NCBI GenBank assembly: GCA_004297395.1 | Contig: SCUO01000102.1 | Span: 1 to 56,061 of the forward strand | Source: Chloroflexota bacterium | Lineage (GTDB): Bacteria > Chloroflexota > Limnocylindria > Limnocylindrales > CSP1-4 | Direction of reading: 5' to 3' | DNA: 56,061 bases | Part shown: positions 50,850 through 56,061 of the stretch, one piece after another | Numbering within the stretch: the first letter of the stretch is position 1 | How the letters are laid out: each line of letters starts with the position of its first letter | Made by a program: the position numbers and the translations under genes | The notes under the pieces: generated by a model | Databases searched by the model: none | What the model was told of the DNA's origin: nothing | The model's input: only the letters and a program-made list of their open reading frames with translations

Positions 50850-51875
50850 ATGGCCCATCGAGTGACCCTCATCCCCGGCGACGGCATCGGGCCGGAGCTG
50901 GCGGAGGCGACGAGGCGCGTCCTGGACGCCTCGGGAGTGGCCTTCGAATGGGAGGTCGTCGAGGCCGGTGAGGCCTGCATCGCCGAGTTCGGCACGCCCC
51001 TCCCGGACCACGTCCTCGAGTCGATCCGGAAGAACAAGATCGCACTCAAGGGGCCCATCACGACGCCGGTCGGGAAGGGCTTCCGGAGCGCCAACGTCGC
51101 CCTCCGCCAGGCCCTCAGCCTGTATGCCAACCTGCGCCCGGCCCGCTCGATCCAGGGCCTCGAGACACGCTACGAGAACGTCGATCTCGTCATCGTCCGG
51201 GAGAACACCGAGGACCTCTACGCGGGGATCGAGCACATGGTCGGCAAGGACGCCGCCGAGAGCATCAAGATCATCACCCGGGCCGCGTCCGAGCGTATCG
51301 CCCGCTTCGCCTTCGAATATGCCGTGGCCAACCATCGCCGCAAGGTGACGGCGGTCCACAAGGCCAACATCATGAAGCTCTCGGACGGCCTGTTCCTCGA
51401 GTCGTGCCGTCACGTCGCGGCCGACTACGACGGCCGGATCGAGTTCGAGGACCGGATCGTCGACAACATGTGCATGCAGCTCGTCCAGAAGCCGGACCTG
51501 TACGACGTGATGGTCCTGCCGAACCTGTACGGCGACATCGTGTCCGACCTGTGCGCCGGGCTGGTGGGTGGCCTGGGCGTCGCGCCCGGCGCGAACATCG
51601 GCGAGGACGGGGCAGTCTTCGAGCCGGTCCACGGCTCGGCCCCCAAGTACGCCGGCCAGAACCGGGCGAATCCCACCGCGATGATCCTGTCCGGCGTCCT
51701 CATGCTCCGCCATCTCGGCTACCCCGACGTCGCCGCCCGGGTGGAGCTGGCCGTCCGTGACGTCATCGCCGAGGGCCGGACGGTGACCCACGACGTGGGT
51801 GGCGACGCCGGGACGAGCCAGTTCGCCGACGCCATCGTCGATCGTCTCGCGGCCGGCGCCGCGGCCCCCGCCTGA
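50850..51875 (+). CDS. icd: Isocitrate dehydrogenase (homodimeric beta-decarboxylating family)
   Basis: 341 aa. Family motifs: [35 protein letters not shown] (catalytic Lys), [28 protein letters not shown]. Length and lack of the phosphorylatable Ser loop fit the short, NAD-type group, but the adenine-ribose loop reads APKYAG, like NADP-specific E. coli enzyme. It starts a TCA operon with sdhCDAB 14 bp downstream. Isopropylmalate dehydrogenase is unlikely given [11 protein letters not shown]. Confidence 0.88.
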   Translation: MAHRVTLIPGDGIGPELAEATRRVLDASGVAFEWEVVEAGEACIAEFGTPLPDHVLESIRKNKIALKGPITTPVGKGFRSANVALRQALSLYANLRPARSIQGLETRYENVDLVIVRENTEDLYAGIEHMVGKDAAESIKIITRAASERIARFAFEYAVANHRRKVTAVHKANIMKLSDGLFLESCRHVAADYDGRIEFEDRIVDNMCMQLVQKPDLYDVMVLPNLYGDIVSDLCAGLVGGLGVAPGANIGEDGAVFEPVHGSAPKYAGQNRANPTAMILSGVLMLRHLGYPDVAARVELAVRDVIAEGRTVTHDVGGDAGTSQFADAIVDRLAAGAAAPA

Positions 51876-51889
51876 ACGCCGCGACCACG

Positions 51890-52261
51890 ATGCTCTTCCG
51901 CTACCGCGGCGGCGAGGGAATGCTCGCCTGGGCCTTCCACCGGATCTCGGGCGTCGCGATCTGGGCCTTCGTCGTCCTCCACGTCATCGACATCTATCTC
52001 GTGGGTGGCAACCCCGAGGCGTACGACGAGCTGCTGGCCATCTACGCCAGCCCGATCGGGCGGGTGCTCGAGGCGCTCCTCGGGGCGGCCCTCCTGTACC
52101 ACGCCCTCAACGGCCTCCGGATCATCGTCATGGACTTCTGGCCGCCGCTGACCCGCTATCACCGCCAGCTCTGGTACCTGTGCTGGCTGATCTTCGTCGT
52201 CGTCGGGCTGCCGGTCGCCTGGATCGTCCTCAAGCCAATCTGGGAAGGCGTGCCGACATGA
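51890..52261 (+). CDS. sdhC: Succinate dehydrogenase cytochrome b556 subunit
   Basis: 123 aa, three membrane helices. The N-terminal AWAFHRISGVAIW and the heme-ligand His of LLYHALNGLRIIVMDF are SdhC features. Anchors the catalytic subunits and binds quinone. Overlaps sdhD by 4 nt (ATGA). Confidence 0.92.
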   Translation: MLFRYRGGEGMLAWAFHRISGVAIWAFVVLHVIDIYLVGGNPEAYDELLAIYASPIGRVLEALLGAALLYHALNGLRIIVMDFWPPLTRYHRQLWYLCWLIFVVVGLPVAWIVLKPIWEGVPT

Positions 52262-52653
52262 GCGTGCCCTACACCCGGTCCGGCCGGGCCCGGCCGCGGG
52301 GCGGCGGCCTGGAGCTGACGATCTGGTACCTGATGCGCCTGACCGGCATCGCCCTGTTCGTCTTCGCCCTGACCCACTACCTCATCGTCCATGTCATCTA
52401 CGACCCGGCCGAGCAGGACGCCTCGTGGATCGCCCAGGTCCGCTGGAGCAGCACCTTCTGGCGAGCCTTCGACTGGTCGCTCCTCATGCTCGTCCTGTTC
52501 CACGCCTTCATGGGCGTCCGGACGGTCGTGGTGGACTACGTCAAGGGGCGCGCCCGGCTGCTCGTCCTGACTGGGCTGTACCTCGTCGCGTTCGTCCTGT
52601 TCGTCCTGGGCACGGCGGTCGTGTTGACCCTGCCGGTCGTCCCGAAGGGCTGA
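52258..52653 (+). CDS. sdhD: Succinate dehydrogenase hydrophobic membrane anchor subunit
   Basis: 131 aa, three helices after a polar, Arg-rich N-terminus. Conserved: [19 protein letters not shown], and [16 protein letters not shown] with a second heme-ligand-type His. Fits the SdhD anchor between sdhC and sdhA. Confidence 0.9.
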   Translation: MSVPYTRSGRARPRGGGLELTIWYLMRLTGIALFVFALTHYLIVHVIYDPAEQDASWIAQVRWSSTFWRAFDWSLLMLVLFHAFMGVRTVVVDYVKGRARLLVLTGLYLVAFVLFVLGTAVVLTLPVVPKG

Positions 52654-52657
52654 CGGG

Positions 52658-54403
52658 ATGCGCCTGCAGCACGACGCGCTCATCGTCGGTGCCGGGGGGG
52701 CCGGCCTGTGGGCCGCCCTCGAGCTGGCGAAGGCGGGCGTCGATGCCGCGGTCCTGACCAAGCTCTACCCGACCCGCTCCCACACCGGCGCCGCCCAGGG
52801 CGGCGTGTGTGCCGCCCTCGGCAACCTCGAGGAGGACCACTGGGAGTGGCACATGTTCGACACGATCAAGGGCGGCGACTACCTGGTCGACCAGGACGCG
52901 GCCGAGGTCCTGGCCCGAGAGGCCATCGAGACCGTCATCGAGCTCGAGCACATGGGCCTGCCCTTCAACCGGACGCCCGACGGCAAGATCGACCAGCGGA
53001 AGTTCGGTGGCCATACGAGGAACTACGGCGAGGCGCCGGTCCAGCGGGCCTGCTATGCCGCCGACCGGACCGGCCACATGATCCTCCAGACCCTGTATCA
53101 GCAATGCATCAAGGCCGGCGTGAAGTTCTACGACGAGTACCACGTCGTCGACCTCCTCTCGGAGGGCGGCGAGCTCGGGTCCGGTGGCCGGGCGGCCGGC
53201 GTGGTGGCCTACAGGATCGCCGACGGCGAGCTCCACACGATCCTGGCCAAGGCGGTCCTCCTGGCCACCGGTGGCTTCGGCCGGATGTTCCGGATCACCT
53301 CGAACGCCTGGTCGCTCACCGGCGACGGGATCGCCCTGGCCTACCGCCATGGCGTTCCGATGCAGGACATGGAGTTCTACCAGTTCCATCCGACCGGGGT
53401 GTACGGGCTCGGGATCCTGCTGTCCGAGGCGGCCCGGGGCGAGGGCGGGATCCTCCTGAACGGTCTCGGCGAGCGGTTCATGGAGCGCTATGCGCCGTCG
53501 ATGATGGACCTCGCCCCGCGCGACATCGTCAGTCGCAGCATCTACCTCGAGATCCGCGACGGGCGCGGGGTCGAGGGCAAGGATTACGTCTACCTCGACG
53601 TTCGGCACCTGGGGAGGAAGCTGATCGAGGAGAAGCTGCCCGACATCACCGACTTCGCAAGGGTCTATCTCGGGGTCGAGCCGCTGACCGAGCCCGTCCC
53701 GATCCAGCCCACCGCCCACTACGCGATGGGCGGCATTCCGACTGACCTGGAGACGCGCGTCACCCGCGACGAGTTGGGCACCGTCGTTCCGGGCCTGTAC
53801 GCGGCCGGCGAGTGCGCCTGCGTCTCGGTCCACGGCGCGAACCGCCTGGGCACGAACTCCCTCGTCGACCTCCTCGTCTTCGGGCGCCGGGCGGGACGAC
53901 GGATGGCGATCGACGTGAAGGGCGGGTCGATGCCCGACGTGCCCGCCGACGCTCACGAGGCCTCGGCCGCCGAGCTCGAGGGGATCCGGTCGGCCGCGCC
54001 GGGCGAGCGCGCTGCCGACCTCAAGCGCGAGCTGGCCGACGTGATGATGGACAACGTCGGCGTCTACCGCGACGAAGCGCTCCTGACGGCCGGGCGAGCC
54101 AGGGTTCGCGAGCTCCGAGAGCGCTACGCCAGCGTGTCGGTGGCCGACAAGGGTCGGACCTTCAACACGGATCTCCTGGAGGCTCGCGAGCTCGGCTACC
54201 TCCTCGACATCGCCGAGACGACCGTCACCGCGGCCCTCGCCCGGCAGGAAAGCCGCGGCGCCCATGCCCGGGAGGACTATCCGGACCGCAATGACGTGGA
54301 CTGGCTGGTCCACAGCCTGGCCTACCCCGCCTCGGGCGGTCCAGTGCTGCGGCACAAGCCGGTGACGATCACGACCTTCCAGCCCAAGCCGCGGGTCTAC
54401 TGA
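52658..54403 (+). CDS. sdhA: Succinate dehydrogenase flavoprotein subunit
   Basis: 581 aa. FAD-binding [15 protein letters not shown], covalent-FAD His42 in [17 protein letters not shown], the active-site [15 protein letters not shown] region, [10 protein letters not shown] and the [19 protein letters not shown] stretch. Oxidises succinate to fumarate. Starts 4 bp after sdhD. Complete and of normal length. Confidence 0.96.
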   Translation: MRLQHDALIVGAGGAGLWAALELAKAGVDAAVLTKLYPTRSHTGAAQGGVCAALGNLEEDHWEWHMFDTIKGGDYLVDQDAAEVLAREAIETVIELEHMGLPFNRTPDGKIDQRKFGGHTRNYGEAPVQRACYAADRTGHMILQTLYQQCIKAGVKFYDEYHVVDLLSEGGELGSGGRAAGVVAYRIADGELHTILAKAVLLATGGFGRMFRITSNAWSLTGDGIALAYRHGVPMQDMEFYQFHPTGVYGLGILLSEAARGEGGILLNGLGERFMERYAPSMMDLAPRDIVSRSIYLEIRDGRGVEGKDYVYLDVRHLGRKLIEEKLPDITDFARVYLGVEPLTEPVPIQPTAHYAMGGIPTDLETRVTRDELGTVVPGLYAAGECACVSVHGANRLGTNSLVDLLVFGRRAGRRMAIDVKGGSMPDVPADAHEASAAELEGIRSAAPGERAADLKRELADVMMDNVGVYRDEALLTAGRARVRELRERYASVSVADKGRTFNTDLLEARELGYLLDIAETTVTAALARQESRGAHAREDYPDRNDVDWLVHSLAYPASGGPVLRHKPVTITTFQPKPRVY

Positions 54404-54411
54404 GCGCGACG

Positions 54412-55113
54412 ATGCAGATCGAGCTGCGGATCCTCCGCTTTGACCCGGAACGCGACGCCAGGCCCCACTGGGAGTCGTACGACGTGGAGGCCGACCCGAA
54501 GCTGGACCGCGTCCTCGACCTGCTCCACCGGGTCAAGTACGAGCTGGACGGCTCGCTGACCTTCCGTCGATCCTGCGGCCACGGGATCTGCGGCTCGGAC
54601 GCCCTCCTCATCAACGGCCGAAACCGCCTGGCCTGCAAGGAGCGGATCGAGAAGCTCGGCCGCCGGATCTCGATCGCGCCGCTGCCCGGCCTGCCGGTCG
54701 TCAAGGACCTCGTGGTCGACATGGAGGGCTTCTTCTCGAGCTACCGCAGCGTCATGCCCTTCCTCGTGAATGAGGGCCCGGTCCCGGCGGGGGAGCGGCG
54801 CCAGTCGGCCGCGGACCGGGCCCGCTACGACGACACCACCAAGTGCATCCTGTGCGCCGCCTGCACGACCTCGTGCCCGTCGTTCTGGGCCAACGAGGGC
54901 TACGTCGGCCCGGCCGCGATCGTCAACGCCCACCGCTTCATCTTCGACACTCGTGACGAGGCGGCCGAGGAGCGTCTCGAGATCCTGGCCGGCGACGACG
55001 GCGTGTGGCGCTGCCGGACGATCTTCAACTGCACCGACGCCTGCCCCCGCGGCATCCATATCACCCAGGCGATCCTCGAGGTCAGCTCGGCGATCGTGGA
55101 GCGCCGGACGTAG
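54412..55113 (+). CDS. sdhB: Succinate dehydrogenase iron-sulfur subunit
   Basis: 233 aa. The [2Fe-2S] ligands are C55, C60, D63 and C75 (SCGHGICGSDALL...RLAC), with Asp as third ligand as in the E. coli enzyme. The [4Fe-4S] cluster is in CILCAACTTSCP, and the third cluster cysteines are in NCTDACPRGI with the upstream C. Last gene of sdhCDAB. Confidence 0.96.
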   Translation: MQIELRILRFDPERDARPHWESYDVEADPKLDRVLDLLHRVKYELDGSLTFRRSCGHGICGSDALLINGRNRLACKERIEKLGRRISIAPLPGLPVVKDLVVDMEGFFSSYRSVMPFLVNEGPVPAGERRQSAADRARYDDTTKCILCAACTTSCPSFWANEGYVGPAAIVNAHRFIFDTRDEAAEERLEILAGDDGVWRCRTIFNCTDACPRGIHITQAILEVSSAIVERRT

Positions 55114-55679
55114 CCGGGTCCGACCGGCCCGAGGCCCTGAGCTTCGGCTTCGGCGCCGGCGTCGAGCGGCGGGATGGCGGACCGTCCGCCGACTCGGCCG
55201 GGCGGCCGGGCGGCCGCGGCTTCCTGATCCGGACCGACGGCGCGGCTCGTGGCAACCCCGGCCCGGCCTCCTCCGGCGCGGTCCTGTTCCGCCTCGAGCG
55301 CCCCGATGCCCGCGATCCGCGGGCCCGGCCGGACGCCACGATCTCCGAGTACCTCGGCATCCAGACGAACAACGTCGCCGAGTACACGGGCACGCTCCGG
55401 GCCGTGACGCTCGCGGCGGAGCTGGGTGCAGAGCGGGTCGAGCTGCTGCTCGATTCCAAGCTCATCGTGGAGCAGCTCGCCGGGCGCTGGCGGGTTAAGG
55501 ACGCCAAGCTCCGGCCGCTGTGGGCCGATGCCCTTCGCATCCTCCGGGGCTTTCCCGGTGGCTGGACCGCGGCCCATGTCCCGCGGGCCCAGAACAGCCT
55601 GGCGGACGCCCTCGCCAACGCCGCGATCGACCGGGTCGCGGCCGGCGGACCGCCGGTGGTCGTGACCCGCCCGGGCTGA
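55005..55679 (+). CDS. RNase HI-like (reverse-transcriptase-like) protein; start uncertain
   Basis: The core from about 55220 has RTDGAARGNPGPASSGAV (first catalytic Asp), VAEYTGTLRAV (Glu), LLLDSKLIVEQLAG (Asp) and ARAQNSLADALAN-type ending (PRAQNSLADALAN, fourth Asp). This fits stand-alone type I RNase H-like proteins that remove RNA from hybrids. The only standard start is ATG 55005, which would make the first 35 residues overlap sdhB in another frame; a CTG at 55137 is the alternative. Confidence 0.78.
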   Translation: MALPDDLQLHRRLPPRHPYHPGDPRGQLGDRGAPDVAGSDRPEALSFGFGAGVERRDGGPSADSAGRPGGRGFLIRTDGAARGNPGPASSGAVLFRLERPDARDPRARPDATISEYLGIQTNNVAEYTGTLRAVTLAAELGAERVELLLDSKLIVEQLAGRWRVKDAKLRPLWADALRILRGFPGGWTAAHVPRAQNSLADALANAAIDRVAAGGPPVVVTRPG

Positions 55680-55743
55680 CGTCCCGAGGACCCTGGCCGA
55701 AGGCCGGCGCCGGTCGCGGGGCCGGGAATCGCCCGGCAGCGGG

Positions 55744-55749
55744 TAAGAT
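55744..55749 (+). promoter_or_regulatory. -10 box of the RNase P RNA gene
   Basis: TAAGAT, 7-8 nt before the predicted 5' end of the RNA. A -35 element is not evident. Confidence 0.5.
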
Positions 55750-55756
55750 CCATCGG

Positions 55757-56061
55757 CCAGCGAGGCGACCGGATGGCCGCGACCGCACCGGGCAACCGAT
55801 GGGGTTGAGGAAAGTCCGAGCTCCACAGCGCAAGGTAGCGGGTAACGCCCGCCCGCCGCGAGGCGAGGACGAGCGCCACAGTGACGAAGCCGGGCAAAGC
55901 CCTTCGGGCTTCGCCTAGGAGTGAAACGAGGCAAGCTCTACCTGGAGCAAGGCCAAGTAGGAGGGCGCAACCCGGTTCGCCGGGGGAGAGGCGCGCTGCC
56001 CAGCCCTCGGGTCGGCCGCACGAGCCGGCGGGCAACCGCCGGCCTCAGATGGATGGCCATC
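55757..56061 (+). ncRNA. rnpB: RNase P RNA, bacterial type A (3' end outside window)
   Basis: The 5' part begins CGAGGCGACCGGATGGCCGC and contains the universal GAGGAAAGTCCGAGCTCCACAG block. GGTAACGCCC and GAGCGCCACAGTGACG follow, then the internal GAAGCCCGAAGGGC-type hairpin (here GGGCAAAGCCCTTCGGGCTTCG in two halves), GGAGTGAAACG, and finally CTCAGATGGATGGCCATC. The last is the UAGAUGAAUG-type conserved segment near the 3' end. About 40-60 nt, including the ACAGAACCCGGCUUA block, lie beyond the right edge. Catalytic RNA of tRNA 5' processing. Confidence 0.95.

Noticed and set aside
1-56061. CRISPR arrays, insertion sequences, phage genes
   Set aside because: No regularly spaced repeats, transposase, integrase or phage structural genes could be seen.

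Overview
The window is about 56 kb of high-GC bacterial chromosome with tightly packed, often overlapping genes, frequent GTG/TTG starts, and -10 boxes of the form TAGAAT/TAGACT sitting directly in front of start codons. Gene content suggests a GC-rich Chloroflexota lineage (Limnocylindria/Ellin6529-like) or a close relative: form I aerobic CO dehydrogenase, several deazaflavin/F420-type proteins, a split propionyl-CoA carboxylase, a split methylmalonyl-CoA mutase, and a bacterial homologue of cyclic 2,3-diphosphoglycerate synthetase. The taxonomic assignment is inference; no rRNA is present.

Layout. 1-0.4 kb: end of a methyltransferase gene. 0.5-6.6 kb: a CO-oxidation operon (coxM, coxS, coxL with the form I active-site loop AYRCSFR, an XdhC/CoxF-type maturation factor fused to a YHS metal-binding domain, coxG, and a metallo-beta-lactamase-fold hydrolase). 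7.1-12.7 kb, minus strand: a six-gene operon (ABC-2 exporter ATPase and permease, a small basic protein, two tandem-GNAT acetyltransferases, and rsgA between them), preceded by a promoter, short leader ORF and intrinsic terminator that look like an attenuator. 12.9-14.5 kb: a sulfurtransferase and SnoaL-like pair and tRNA-Asn. 14.5-25.7 kb: an accessory island starting at the tRNA. It holds decayed coding remnants, a TetR regulator divergent from a quinone-oxidoreductase-like gene with a striking 21-bp-spaced operator array, a relic of a second oxidoreductase copy, an FtsX/MacB-type exporter, two DUF4386 membrane proteins, an SDR, a secreted protein, a cupin, an F420-type reductase and a membrane-anchored alpha/beta hydrolase.

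25.8-38.1 kb: mixed housekeeping and conserved genes: cDPG-synthetase homologue, two-component system, histidine phosphatase, terpene-cyclase-fold protein, VOC protein, MsrA, PspC/toast-rack envelope pair, HAD phosphatase, acyltransferase, UbiA prenyltransferase, acidic secreted protein. 38.2-40.0 kb: parAB. Three copies of an unusual palindrome (GTCTTTGCGCAAAGAC and one-mismatch versions) lie at 38.66, 40.28 and 41.92 kb, flanking and inside parAB. They are the best candidate for a non-canonical parS centromere.

40.3-46.5 kb: propionyl-CoA carboxylase (beta, biotin carboxylase, biotin carrier), methylmalonyl-CoA mutase large subunit and methylmalonyl-CoA epimerase, which together carry propionyl-CoA to succinyl-CoA. 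47.7-55.1 kb: sucCD, an F420-type LLM oxidoreductase, isocitrate dehydrogenase and sdhCDAB, so the propionate route feeds directly into the TCA-cycle genes next to it. The window closes with an RNase H-like gene and the 5' five-sixths of the RNase P RNA gene.
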